Positions 48,301-60,954 of a DNA stretch of 64,000 nucleotides are shown one piece after another. Below the pieces are notes generated by a model. That model was not told where the DNA came from, made no database searches, and saw nothing but the letters and a program-made list of their open reading frames with translations. The stretch's first letter is position 1. Every line of letters starts with the position of its first letter. The stretch comes from Argentina anserina (Eukaryota > Streptophyta > Magnoliopsida > Rosales > Rosaceae), in contig NC_065878.1 in assembly GCF_933775445.1 (NCBI RefSeq), positions 8,567,395 to 8,631,394 on the forward strand. The letters run 5' to 3'. The translations under genes and the position numbers were made by a program.

Positions 48301-51300
48301 TCAATTTGGCCTCAGAATTCTTATAGTGATATAATTGACTTTTAGCTCATATTATGATCATGGTGTTGTGATTGCAGATTGTAGCAACATCATCTTCGTT
48401 ATTGTACCTTCCACTCCTTCATTCATGTGCTGGCTATTTATCATCATTTTCTCCTTCACATGTTAGTCGCTGTTCATTTTAATATTCTATTTTATCATTT
48501 TGGCCTGTTTTTATTAAGTTTTTTTTATTTTATGTAAAAAATATATTTTTAAATGTTTAGTGACCTCTACATTCCAAAAACCTTCTTGAGTGAGTTGTGC
48601 GATCTCTCCATTGGGATTGGCAAACTGACTAATTCAGGAATTGGGCTTTAGTTGATAGGCCATAGGTGAAAGTAAAAAGTAGAGGGACAGAGTCAACAAA
48701 AAAGAAAATTGAATTCCAGGAAAGATAACTGTTGGAACTTTGGGCAGACCTAAGCATTTTATTCAAGTCTTCTCTCTGGTCATGGGTCTTTGGGTTTACA
48801 AAGCTTTCTGTTTCTTTACTCTGCTATTATCGCCAACTAAGTATGTAATTTAGTTATGTAAGTTTATGGTGGAAAGGTTGTCCACCTTTGCGATTGTTCT
48901 TTCTTTTCAATAATTTTGATTTCTTTTAAAGTAAAAGTAGCTGTCTGAAGACTTTGGTTAATTCAGGGGTATTAGTTTGGAATTTATAGTGTCTTGACAT
49001 TGTTAATGCCTTCATTAATAATTATACTCTTATAAGGAGTGTTCCCCTCATGATTTGTAACCGGTAATGTTTTTCTCTTTCTAAAAAAGGGAAAATGAAA
49101 CAGAAAAGGTATTAGGATATTTTAAATGCTGTATGCAGCACATATATATGGCTGAAGCTGTACTTATTGGGTTTAATTGTTTTGCAGGCTAAGGCGGCAT
49201 GTGTATTGATTGATCTGTGTTGCAGTGCGCTAGCACCCTGGCTTACTCAAGTGATTGCAAGGGTTAGTCTGTTGCCGGTTTATTTGTTTGTAACTCATCT
49301 GTAGTTTTGTTTTTGGGTTCTTGTTTTGGTATTTTATTTTAGTTTTAAATTTAAGTACTTATTTGATATAGGTAGATCTGGCGGTAGAGCTTCTGGAGGA
49401 CCTCTTAGGTGTAATTCAGGTATGCTTTTACATGAATAAAGAACTAATGAATGATGATATTAATATGTTACAAATACTACCAAAGGTATAGAGAGGCAGA
49501 ATTACATGCATTAGATAATGCCTTAAAGAGATGCACTGGGTCCAGTTTTCTTTGTAACTTTTGCCCTTGTTCTCACATAAGTTTTTGGAATCATTAGGTG
49601 AGTACTGTGTCATTTTTCACGTAGAAAAATATATGTTCTGATGATGCTCACAGTGGATCTATTTGTCCCATTGATGTCTGCATCACCAATAGACCTGATT
49701 GGTCATTCTGAAAGCAAGTGAATAGGTTATTTGTTGCCTAAAGAAATTAAATCAAGTTTCTGCTCCCAACTTGGTTATGCAATCTAGTATTCTATCTCGC
49801 AATTCAACTTTCAAATTCAGTTAATAATTGTTGTTTCCTCCCCTTTATCTGTTTTGTACAAGAAAGTTCATGTAATAGCTCTTCTTTCCATTACGTAACA
49901 ACATTGTTGTCCTTGTGCTAGGGTGCTAAACATTACCTGCCTCGTGCTCGTGCTGCAATAAAATACATCATTCTGGCTATCTCTGGTCATATGGATGATA
50001 TCTTGGGAAAGTACAAGGTATCAAATACTGTTCTCAGTTTTCCTTTGGAATTACATCACTTCATTTTTCACATTCATAAATGTGCTATATGCTTATAATA
50101 AAGACCATCTTCGCTTAGTTGAGTGGCTATCTATTCTCTGCTTATATCAACTCTGAAGTGATACTATGACTGTGTTAGCATATTGATGTCATATAGTCTT
50201 GGACTGATTGAGACGTAGAAGCACAGCAAACCTTGGTTTATATGTGAAGTGAATGAAATCTTGCCTTTTAGCATCTCTACTTTTCACTGTTTTCAGGAAG
50301 TTAAGCACAGGATACTGTTTCTTATAGAGATGCTAGAGCCATTTCTTGATCCCGCTGTAGGCAGATTCAAGGGTAAAATAGCCTTTGGTGACCTATCTTC
50401 TCAATATCCGGAAAAGCAGGAATGGAATTGTGCTGTTGCTATTAATGTGATCCATACAGCAGTGCAGAAACCAGCAGTTCTTTTTTCACTGGAATCTGAA
50501 TGGAGGCATGGATCGGTTGCTCCCAGGTAATAGATGGTCGTATTATTTCAAATTTTTTCTCATGACTAGCTGAGCACATGTAGACCTTTCCATAGTGGCC
50601 TGGCATATGAGAGGTACTTGGCAGCAGAGCTGGAAGTCTACGGTTTCTGTTAAATAAATCGAGTATCATGATTCTGTCTTTGAATTGAAATCCATTTTCC
50701 TCGAGCGTATATGAATTTTCCCTACTGGCCTCAGAATGGATACATTCCAATGAACATGTGAATCTGGTCTGCCCTTTCTTAAATTCCACTTTGTTTATTG
50801 TTTTCCGTGGGGTTAAATAACCTTAATTGTGATTTCAATTGGCATTCTTTCTCCAAAAGGTTTAATCCCCCATCCTGTGAAGATGAAAATGAGCATTATT
50901 GTGTTCTCCCATAAGGCTGTGTTTTACCAACTGTGATTTTATTAATGTTATTTGAGATTGATGATGGATGATGTTCAAATCTTTTTGCAGTGTACTACTT
51001 TCGATAATAGAACCTGACATGCAGCTACCTCCTGAAATTGACCTTTGCATATCTCCCGTCTCCAGACTGCCTCAACTTGAACCTTCAACTGGCTTGTCAT
51101 CTTCTGCCACTTCTCACCATGGGATGGTTTCTTCAAAGTCAAACAGTCAGGATGAATCTGATGGTAAAACAGATGAAACATCTATAAAAACGGACATTTT
51201 AGAAGATGCCAGTCTTCTGTTTGCTCCTCCAGAATTGCACGATATAGTTCTCACAAATAAATGTAGCAGTCCAAATGAGTATAATTCTGTCGCTAACCTT

Positions 51301-54300
51301 GGAGATGTTGACTCTGAACAAAAATATGGGGTTGGGAAAAGTTTTCCGTATCAGTTTCCTAGTGACTTCAAACTAGATTCTGGTTTTTCTGTGGAATTTT
51401 TCAACTTGCAAGCAGATTATTTCCAACTTATAAGTTATCAAGACTGTGAGCTCAGAGCTTCTGAATTTCGGCGTTTGGCCTTAGATTTACATTCACAGAA
51501 TGAGATCACTGTTGAGAGTCATGATGCTGCTATTGATGCTTTGCTCTTGGCTGCAGAGTGTTATGTAAATCCATTTTTTATGATGTCTTTCAGAGGCAGC
51601 CGAAAGTTGATGAACGATAGAAACACCAGTAGGGTTCCACTGAATCTTGGAAGTTTGGAGATGGAACTGGTCTCTGGAAAGTCTAAGAGTGAACTTGAAA
51701 CAATAGCCGTTCTAGAAAGGAAAAGAGACAAAGTTGTTCTTCAAACTCTGCTTGAGGCTGCAGAGTTGGATAAGAAGTACCAAGAGAAGATTTCAGATGG
51801 AAATTGCAGTCCATACAACACTGTAGGATGTGATGAAGAAGTGATTAAGTTGTCTCCCTTTGATGTACAATCTGCAGATGCCATCACCTTGGTTCGGCAA
51901 AATCAAGCTTTGTTGTGTAGCTTTCTGGTTCAAAGATTGCAAAGGGAGCAACACTTGATGCACGAAATTCTTATGCAGTGTTTGATATTTTTGTTGAACT
52001 CTGCTACTAAGCTATACTGTGTTCCAGAACATGTGATTGACATTGCATTAGGATCTGCTGAGTATTTAAATGGAACGCTAACATCCCTTTATAATCAGTT
52101 TAAAGAGAGCAGTGTGCACCTGGAGCCAGAGACAGTGCATGGTATACAACGTCGGTGGATACTGCTTCAAAGACTTGTAATATCTGCAAGCTCTGGTGAT
52201 GAGGGAATGGAGTTTGCAATCAATAAAAACGGTTTCAGTTATGGAAATTTGATTCCTTCTTCAGCCTGGATGCAGAGAATAGCAACATTTTCCAGATCAA
52301 CATCCCCTCTTGTTCGGTTTCTTGGTTGGATGGCAGTATCTCGTAATGCAAGACAATATATTAAGGACAGACTTCTTCTTGCTTTGGATCTGCCACAGCT
52401 GACATGCCTTTTATCTATATTTGCAGATGAGCTCTCTATTGTAGACAATGTTGTCAATAGAAAATTTGAAGATTTGGGGGCTAGAACTGTTGCTGATCAG
52501 GACCAATCTTTTCGTGCCATTTACCCTGATCTCTACAAGTTCTTTCCTAACATGAAAAAGCAATTTGAAGCTTTTGGAGAAACCATTTTAGAGGCTGTTG
52601 GGTTGCAATTGAGGTTCATTTCTTCCAGTATGGTCCCTGACATATTGTGTTGGTTTTCTGAATTGTGTACCTGGCCATTTCTATGTACAGAGCAGATTTC
52701 AGCTGGAAATAGTTCAAATCATTTGAAAGGTTATGCTTCAAAGAATGCGAAAGTAATCATCCTTGATTTACTAGAGGCCATTGTAACTGAGCACATGGAA
52801 GCAATGGTTCCTGAGATACCAAGAGTGGTGCAACTTCTGGCATCCCTTTGTAGAGCATCTTATTGTGATGTATCTTTTCTGGATTCTGTATTGTGTTTGT
52901 TGAAACCAATCATCTCTTATTCTCTAAATAAGGTGTCCAATGAGGAAAGATTATCGGTCGATGATTCATGTGTGAATTTTGAGTCATTATGCTTTGATGA
53001 GCTTTTCAATAACATCAGTCTGATTATGAACCAAGATGATTCCACAGCAAAAGAATACAACAGAGGACTGACAATTTTCATTTTGGCTTCCGTCTTTCCT
53101 GATATATCTGCTCAACGTAGGAAGGAAATATTGAAGTCCTTGATGCTTTGGGCTGATTTTACTGCATTTGAGCCTACTTCCTCTTTCCACAATTATCTTT
53201 GTGCATTCCAGAGTGTCATGGAGAGCTGCAAGCTATTGTTAGTTCAGAGCTTACAATTCTTTGGTGCCATCCCACTTAAGCTGCCAACTGATGAATTGCA
53301 TGACTGTAGTTCGGAGTCACACTCATGGTTCCTCAGCGATTTGTGGCAAACCTCACTTCCAGATAAGATCTCCGAGAACTTAGAAGGTTCTCAAGGTAAT
53401 ATTATGAATAAGAAGGCTAATGTTTTATCTCATGAAGAGATAGCAGAATTCTCAAAGCACTTGGGCGATCTCATTGTTAAGCTTTTCTCCACACTTGAAC
53501 TCTGTTGGAATCTTCACCATCAACTAGCTAAGAAAATAACTATTACATGTACAGAGTGTTTCATGTACTTAAAATGCTTGGCATCAACAGAAGAAAGCCT
53601 TAATGTTGCTCAAGAAAATGATTCAGAAATCTCTCTTCCATCCAAGCCAGTTGATGAATTCCTTGTTTCTTGGAGCTTTGGTCTAGAAGTAATTTCTGAA
53701 ACTATTTTGACCCTTCAAGAAAACAGATGCTGGGAGGTTGCATCCGTTATGCTTGATTGTGTGCTTGCAGTGCCCCTTAAATTTGGCCTTGCCAATGTGA
53801 TTGCCATTATTTGTTCTGCAATAAAAAATTGTTTGTTCAGTGCACCAAAACTTGTTTGGCGTCTACAGAGTCATAAATGGTTATCAATGTTACTCGCCAG
53901 AGGCATTCATTCTTTCAAGGAATGTGAGGGTCCTCTCGTTAACTTGTTCTGTACAATGCTGGGTCATCCTGAACCTGAACAACGGAGTATAGGACTGCAG
54001 ATTTTAGGCAAAGTTGTTGGCCAAGATTTGAGTGGAGCAGCAGACCTACAGTCTTGCTTGTTGTACAGACAATTAGTAGCACCTGACTTAGCTATCTCTC
54101 TTTCTGAGTCCACTATTTCTAGTATCGTTTCAAGTACCTGGGATCTGGTTGTTGTGCTGGCATCATCTGATGTATCACTACTTGTGAAGACTCGTGCAAT
54201 GGCACTTCTTGTTGATTATATCCCATATGCTGAACGACGTCTACTACAGTCTCTCCTTGGGGCAGCAGATAGTGTTCATGGACTGGGAGTGCTTGCCCAT

Positions 54301-57300
54301 GCAAACAGTGAGGGACCCTTAGTGAGGCTTTCATTAGCACTGATAGCTGGTGCCTGCCTTTACTGTCCAGATGAAGATATCTCTCTGATTCCTGAAAATG
54401 TTTGGAAGAATATTGAGACCCTAGCAATGTCGAAAACTGGTATTTACCTGTTATAGTTATCTAAATTGATAACAGTGTCCTGAAAATGTTGGGAGCATAT
54501 CTTTAAACATTTTAAATTCCTGTTTTTCATTTTCTAGATGGCAGGCTGGGAGATGTTGAGAAAAGAGCTTGCCAAGTTTTATATAGGTTGAGAGCTGAAG
54601 GTGATGAAGCTAAACAGGTAGACTACTGGAAATATTGGTTTGTTGTTTTAACATAAAAATTCAAAGTATATTGTCCCATAAATCAGGAGTTTTCCTCATA
54701 ACTCTTTTTTTTTAAATCATTATATTTGAATTAACTTACATATTAATTGAACCTCACTTTATGCGTAGATCCTAAGAGAAGTGCTCTCATCAAGTTCTTC
54801 GAAACAAGTTGACCCAGATTTTGAAAGTACTCGTGAATCTGTTCTTCAGGTGAGGACTGTAGAGATGACGTAATACAATTTAATTACTGGTAGTGATGGT
54901 ATGATGTGTGATGCTATTGTTTGTTATTTTGCATTAAACACCACCAAAACAATATTATATAATAGTTTTTCTCAATAAGCCATAATCTTATTTACTGTTT
55001 CAAGGTTGCAGCAATTCAGATTAATCAACGTCTCTAAGTTTTTTTTTTATTAAGACTCAATTGAACTGAAATGAAGCAAGGATATATTCTTGTCAAATCC
55101 TTACAACCAGTTGTATTATCATAAAATTGGGTGTCTTTAATCCATACCTGTTGGTGCTTAGTGATCTTGTAGAATCTCTTGGGTGAGCAATTGTTTCTCA
55201 ATTCATGCTGTATTTGTCCTTTGCTTGTCATCAATTAGGTCTGTCTACCTTTATTTTGAGAATGATATGTTCGTCCATCACATTGTCATTGTGTCATTTT
55301 CTTAGCAATTACGTTGAAACATGTTTTGATTTTTTGTTTGCACATCAAGGAAACCAGGATGACCATGTCTGTTTTAAATACATGTTAAACAGTGGATTGG
55401 AGTGACATTTGAATTTAATACTTATATTTTTGGCACCCTATTTCATCTTTTCAGTAATGTTTTTTCCCCTCCATTTTTTATCGGTATCATGTGTTCTTGA
55501 CCTGCTGCCTCCTGTGTTTGTTAATTTGTTACAGGTTCTTGCTAGCTTAACTTCTGCAAAGGCATATGTTGATGTTTTCTCGAATAAAATTGACCAAGAG
55601 GTTATGGTAAAGCCTGAAGCTCTAGTGATACTGGTTAGTCACGTATCAAACATATATATGAAGTTAAAATAATTGAACCTGTTTGTAGGAGGTGGAGGAG
55701 GCTGAGTTAGAGTTGGACATTCTTCAGAAAGATGTGTTGCAAGAATCACTTAAAGAGACCAAAGACAAACACAAGATTCCTTCCCTAAGCTGTAATAATT
55801 TCCCTCTATTGAGTGTATAAAAGACTGCACCTTTTATTTTAATTTCTACCATTTTTTCACTTTCTTGTTCTGTTTCTTTTCAGCTCCTCGGAAAGATAAT
55901 GCACGTCTGCAGCAAATCAAGGACCACATTCATTCCTTGTAAGTGCGAAATATATTTTCAGTATATTTTCAATATGTAAATTTCAATGTGAAGAGTGAGG
56001 CTAAAATCGGTATATTTGACCAGCAACCATTTTTCACATCTCTAAATCTTTGCGATGTTGCTCTCAATATGTCAAATGTTGATAGGCATAGAAATGTGAT
56101 ATTCTCCTCTATATGTTGCCATTATTGACATATTTTCACTAGGTACTGCCAATATTTTTGTAGAAGAAACACTCAGTATTTTTTCTTCAGAACCCCTACT
56201 ACAAGTCTTTAGCCAATATTTCTTTACACCCTACCATCAACGTTTTTGTCATGGCGCAGAAGACCGAACAATTAGGGACCAAGCAAACCACTGTCTGACT
56301 GTATCGCCTACCCATGATATGGCGACATATATATTACCTCTATAAGTAATTTTGTAAATATTGGTTTGAAGTTTAAACTTATAGGCTTTAGCCACTACTT
56401 TGACGTGGGTATACCCTCCAAAGGATTTGGTCTGCTGATAAAGCGTAACATTATATATCTCATTATCATGTCTTGGGAAAATATACTATATCATATTCAG
56501 TGCATGATTTCTGTGCGTTTTATCTTTGGAAAGTTTTCCAGTTTCTTGGCTTGGTCTATAAACTTTTGGTCTTTTCCTTAACAGAGAAATGTCCAAGCTT
56601 CGTGAAGACATTGTCACTCGCAGGCAGAAAAAACTTCTTCTGCGACATGACCGTCAGAAATATTTGGAAGAGGCAGCTTTACGGGAAGCTCAACTACTTC
56701 AAGAACTTGATAGGTACAGCATGCATCCTGAGAGGCCCATGTATACCTTGTTTTGTGATGAACATAAATAACTGGATATGGACTAACATGTGGACTGATA
56801 CCAGGGAGAGAGCAGCTGAAGTTGAAAAGGATATCGAGAGACAGCGATTAATAGAACTTGAGAGGGCAAAAACAATGGAGCTGCGACAAAATCTTGAAAT
56901 GGAGAAGGAAAGACAAGCACAGGTAAAGTGCAGTCCGTATTATTTGATATGCAAATTTTCAATCGACTTATGCTTTTGCTTATCCTATTTGCTACATAAT
57001 TTGCATCGTGAGATGGCACTCTTTTTGTTAGTTAAACAGTTTGTAGTCTGTTCTTCTCGGATTGAGAAAAGTCAGAAAACTAAACATACATCTACTTCAG
57101 CAAATATTCTTACACTCTAATATCTCAATACTTACCTTGTCACAGAGAGATCTTCAGCGTGAATTGGAGCAAGCTGAAGCAGGTCTCCGTCCATCACGAC
57201 GCGACTTTTCTTCCACTTACTGTAGGTAAGTGTTTCACATCATTACTTGACTGCTTAATCAGTCCTGTACTAAAATTTAGTTTATCTGAACTTAAAACAT

Positions 57301-57955
57301 AGGATGGAGCCCCGAAGAAATGTCAATAGAATATATGTCCTTTGCTTTTATGTACAGTATCTTTTTAAAGTTGGAATAATGCCTGCTGTTAATGTCTTGT
57401 GTATATGATGGATATCATATGTTTTGAAACGGGACATGTTCTTTTGTGAATGTTTTGAATGGATATTGGTGGTTGTGCATTTATGTCTCGCTGTTACTTT
57501 TGGTTTTGGAGTTATAATGGGGTATATTAATATGCAGTCGGCCCCGAGATCGGTATCGTGAAAGAGAAAATGGAAGAGGCGGTAATGAAGGTAGTACAAG
57601 AGCAAGTAATGTGCAGCTAGAGAGTTCTTCCACCAATTCATCCATGGGGACGATACCAACTGTGGTTCTATCCGGTACCCGGACATTTTCTGGACAACCG
57701 CCTACCATCTTACAATCACGTGATCGTCTGGATGATGCGGGCAGTGGTTATGAAGAAAATCTGGATGGAAGCAAAGACTCTGGTGATACAGGTAGTGTTG
57801 GAGATCCCGACTCTTTATCAGCATTTGATGGTCAGCCTGGAGGATTTGGATCGGGCCAGAGGCATGGTTCTAGAGGGAGCAAATCCAGGCAGGTGGTGGA
57901 ACGGAGGGAAAGGGATGGTAGACGAGAAGGAAAGTGGGAAAGAAAACATTTATGA
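42351..57955 (+). CDS. Large conserved plant protein of unknown function, 26 exons, 2138 residues
   Basis: Exons: 42351-42515, 42606-42686, 42863-43000, 43377-43487, 43577-43627, 43781-43881, 46519-46612, 46788-46919, 47006-47263, 47361-47439, 48187-48275, 48378-48461, 49188-49262, 49372-49419, 49922-50017, 50297-50526, 50991-54439, 54538-54617, 54769-54849, 55535-55606, 55689-55791, 55884-55938, 56585-56713, 56805-56922, 57146-57225, 57538-57955. All phases join and the sum is a multiple of three. Residues 1-160 look like a galactose-binding (discoidin-type) fold: HVLDADLRSHWSTATNTKEW, ILLELNEPCLLSHIRIYN, CRYVRISCLRGNPIAIFFIQ. Exon 17 alone encodes residues 611-1760, mostly helical and Leu-rich, perhaps HEAT/ARM-like. 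About 1873-2000 is a charged coiled coil (ERQRLIELERAKTMEL). The tail is Gly/Ser/Arg-rich and ends RREGKWERKHL. No signal peptide or membrane span. The start ATG follows a GA-rich leader. I know close plant relatives only as uncharacterised proteins; a scaffold role is a guess. The gene looks intact. Confidence 0.88.
44519..45566. mobile_element. hAT-like non-autonomous element in intron 6 of the large gene
   Basis: 1048 bp. Ends are CTATGAAGCATGGATACG and, read inversely, CTATGATGCACCAATACG. TTGGGTAT precedes and TCGGGTAT follows, an 8 bp duplication with one mismatch. Subterminal parts are full of TACGGGTACGG and CGTATCC blocks. No transposase. The open frame at 44528-44719 comes from these blocks. 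Confidence 0.72.
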
Positions 57956-58069
57956 CCTATTTACTTTGAAAGGGTAGACTTCTTGTTTGTAGATTAGGAT
58001 GACTATCCTCTCAGGTGTATGTTCTATATGCATGATAGGGTTGGAAAAGTAGTATTTCCACTTATTCTG

Positions 58070-58689
58070 ATCTCCAACAACAGAAAGGCCAAAGGGCCAA
58101 AATGCCATAAAAGGGCTAAATTTAGCCCTGTGTCTAGCCCATGCCAAATCAATTAGTGTCCCAAGTCAGATTAAAAGATAAAAACATGTACAATTAGATT
58201 GTATATAAAGACAAGTGTCATGATATTAATGACCTAAATCTCTATTTACAAATATAATTTATAAAATCATTGCAATTATACATAATTATATGTATAGCTT
58301 GGATCTTGAATATGACCAATGTACATTGATGTTATTATTTTTTTCGGTCTAAAATTAAATAGCTAACTTTTTAAATTATTCGAAATTTTAATAAAAGCAA
58401 TAAAGATCAAAATAATCAATTATTATTTTTTGTTTGATATCATCATATTAAAATGTTATCAATGAAACCATATAGATATACTCAACCATACATACACCTT
58501 AAGAATTAGTTTAACACAAATTCAATGTAATTTAAATTAAATTATTTTATAATAAGTTTATAAATTCGTAAAATATTTGAAAAGGCTAAAATTTAGTCCT
58601 TTCTTATTGGAGATTGTGTATTGGTTTTTTAATAAAAAATAATATTTTAGGAGGTTAAATTATAGCCCTGGCTCCAATATATTGGAGAT
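58070..58689. mobile_element. MITE-like element after the large gene
   Basis: The ends ATCTCCAACA and TATTGGAGAT are inverted with one mismatch. GGGCTAAATTTAGCCC-type words lie near both ends. The AT-rich centre has no coding frame. No clear target duplication. It begins about 115 bp after the stop codon, so it may overlap the 3' UTR end. Confidence 0.5.
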
Positions 58690-60512
58690 GGCCTAAGTAG
58701 AGTTAACTGAGAACTTACCATCGGTGAGCTTCCAACCCCGACTAGCTAAGAGGTATGCTCAAAATCATTGAAGCATGAGTTTGTGGAAAAATAGAATCGT
58801 AGAAAACTCAATGTCGAAAAAATTATCAGGATAAATTGGGCAAGCTATATCAAATTGACTCTACCAGGTTCATTATATATTAGTTGCACGACCTATATAC
58901 AGGGGCGGGACTACTTTCATAGATGAAGGGGTTCGGACCCCCTTACATTTTTAAATCTTTCCATAATGACTTCATATATCTATCTCATAAATAGCTGAAA
59001 TTTTGTGCCAACTTAACGATAAATTTTTAAATACTCAAGGACCATGTGACAATATCTAGTGGTACTCCTTATCTGTTATATTCTGACACGTGGAATTGTT
59101 ACACCAAAATTATAATTTTACATATTTTTATTATTTGTGAAATGACCTTCATGAGTATTGATAATTTTGAACTATGATTTCGAGTTTAGAGTTTATAGTT
59201 TAGGGTTTAGGATAGTATTTGACAAAATAACTTAAATATGAATTTTCTAATTAAATCTTACGTGTCAATTATGATTAAAAATGAGAACCACTAGATATTG
59301 TCATATGATTCTCCAGTTTAACAACCGAACCCACCACCACCCCGCCCCCCCCAAAAAAAATTAAGGATAACATTAAGTAAGGACAATCAAAGAGGTTAAT
59401 TTACATTCAGTAGTACTTAATATGTGCTAAATACACCTAATTTCAAGATAAAAATATCTAAATTTGGAATATTTTGTAATTAATTATCTTTAATGTCTTA
59501 TTCGTTTAATTGTTGTATATAATGAGATACGTAAGATTTGTTAAAATCTTTATTCTCTACTCTTTATTTATATCTCAACCCCGAGATTCAAATTTTAGTT
59601 CTCTCACTGCTTATATATGATAAGCATGCAAGTAACTCGAGTGAACTCATAAATCAAACTACAGAAAATAAGCTTGCAAGTTATGGAATTCATATCCTTC
59701 GTAGGGTTTTTCAAGTGATCACGCTATGCCACTGTTCGAAGTACAATCCCGACATATGGTCCTATCACTTACACGTATGAGTTAGTCTTGTCTTGGTCAC
59801 TAACTAACCAACTATGACTTTTGAATTTTGATCTCCCATTTTTCTATGTATTACTTGAATAATTGAAAGAAAAAGAAGAAATTGAGAAATGAAAAGGACT
59901 TTACTTATAAACGCCAAAACGGGTGAGTATGCCAGTGATTGGCTACCTAACTCATAGATAATAAAATTACCATCACAACTCGAGTTAAGCTACATGTTTA
60001 CGTAAGTTAGAACAAAACAACCGTTAGAGATGTTGGTGTTGTTTGACAGATCAAACCTTTCATTTTAGAAGATGACTTAAACCAACCATCTGACAATACA
60101 TTGTCTAACCCACTAAATTATCATTTCCATCGACCGTGACCATTGTGGACTTATATTATAAAATCACTTGGTAGTTAAATTGACCGTTGTTTTATTTTCT
60201 AGCTAGTTTTATGTTTGACGAGAATGATCGAATCTTTTCTTCTCTATTATTTGGTTTAACTATCATGCAAGGTGCACTTACGTATCTATAAAGTAACACA
60301 AAGATTCTCTTGTTCAAATCTAGCAAATCAATCAGAGATAGATACAGTACTTCAAAGTAATATTTGATTCAAAGTAGGATTGCAAGTGAGTTTTAGGAAA
60401 TTAAAAAGTAGTTGATTTATAATTTATTTTCTCATTCATCTCTTCATTCCGGCATTCATCTTTCTATTCTGAAAAATACACACATGCATAAAGCTTTCAT
60501 ATGTTATTCCAC
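58690..60512. other. Intergenic region, no gene seen
   Basis: AT-rich. A fragment at 58895-58965 (GGGGCGGGACTACTTTCATA, then GAAGGGGTTCGGACCCCC) looks like a transposon edge, but I could not find its partner. No RNA gene or ORF of substance. Confidence 0.5.
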
Positions 60513-60614
60513 AAAAATGAATAATGAGTTTTTTTTGGTACAAATGGGGTCATTAACCCAAGTAAAAGAAAACAACGAAAAAACTAGACAGAGCTAAAAA
60601 TGAATAATGAGTTT
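60513..60614 (-). mobile_element. Short retroposon tail (SINE or LINE 3' end) with 19 bp target duplication
   Basis: AAAAATGAATAATGAGTTT occurs at 60513-60531 and 60596-60614. Between them are 64 bp that on the minus strand end in an A-run after GTACC. A long duplication, a very short body and an A-tail point to a 5'-truncated non-LTR retroposon. Confidence 0.65.
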
Positions 60615-60848
60615 GATCTGCCGGTAAACGAATTACAATCAAATTGGGCATATCCTAACAAAACTCATTAATCCAATTAGAAAGTATACTAGCTTGTAAA
60701 GCAACTTTCATTATTGATCTTAATTGGTTGTATTGGCCAGTGGGTGCAACTGTGCAACTACTACTAATAGAGTTGAGATAATTAATTAGTTCATCAATCT
60801 AAACGTAAAATGGATTCCAACCTCAGAACACAGGCCTATCTTTCCCCA

Positions 60849-60857
60849 TATATAAAA
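60849..60857 (+). promoter_or_regulatory. TATA box of the laccase gene
   Basis: TATATAAAA, 98 bp before the laccase ATG, giving a leader of about 70 bp. It is a good plant TATA by sequence and position. Confidence 0.65.
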
Positions 60858-60954
60858 GCATACCCTATCTATCACTTTGTCACTCACTAATCCGATTACA
60901 TCTCACTACTCAAATTAAAACATAAACAAAGCATACGAAGCTAGCCATCAATTA

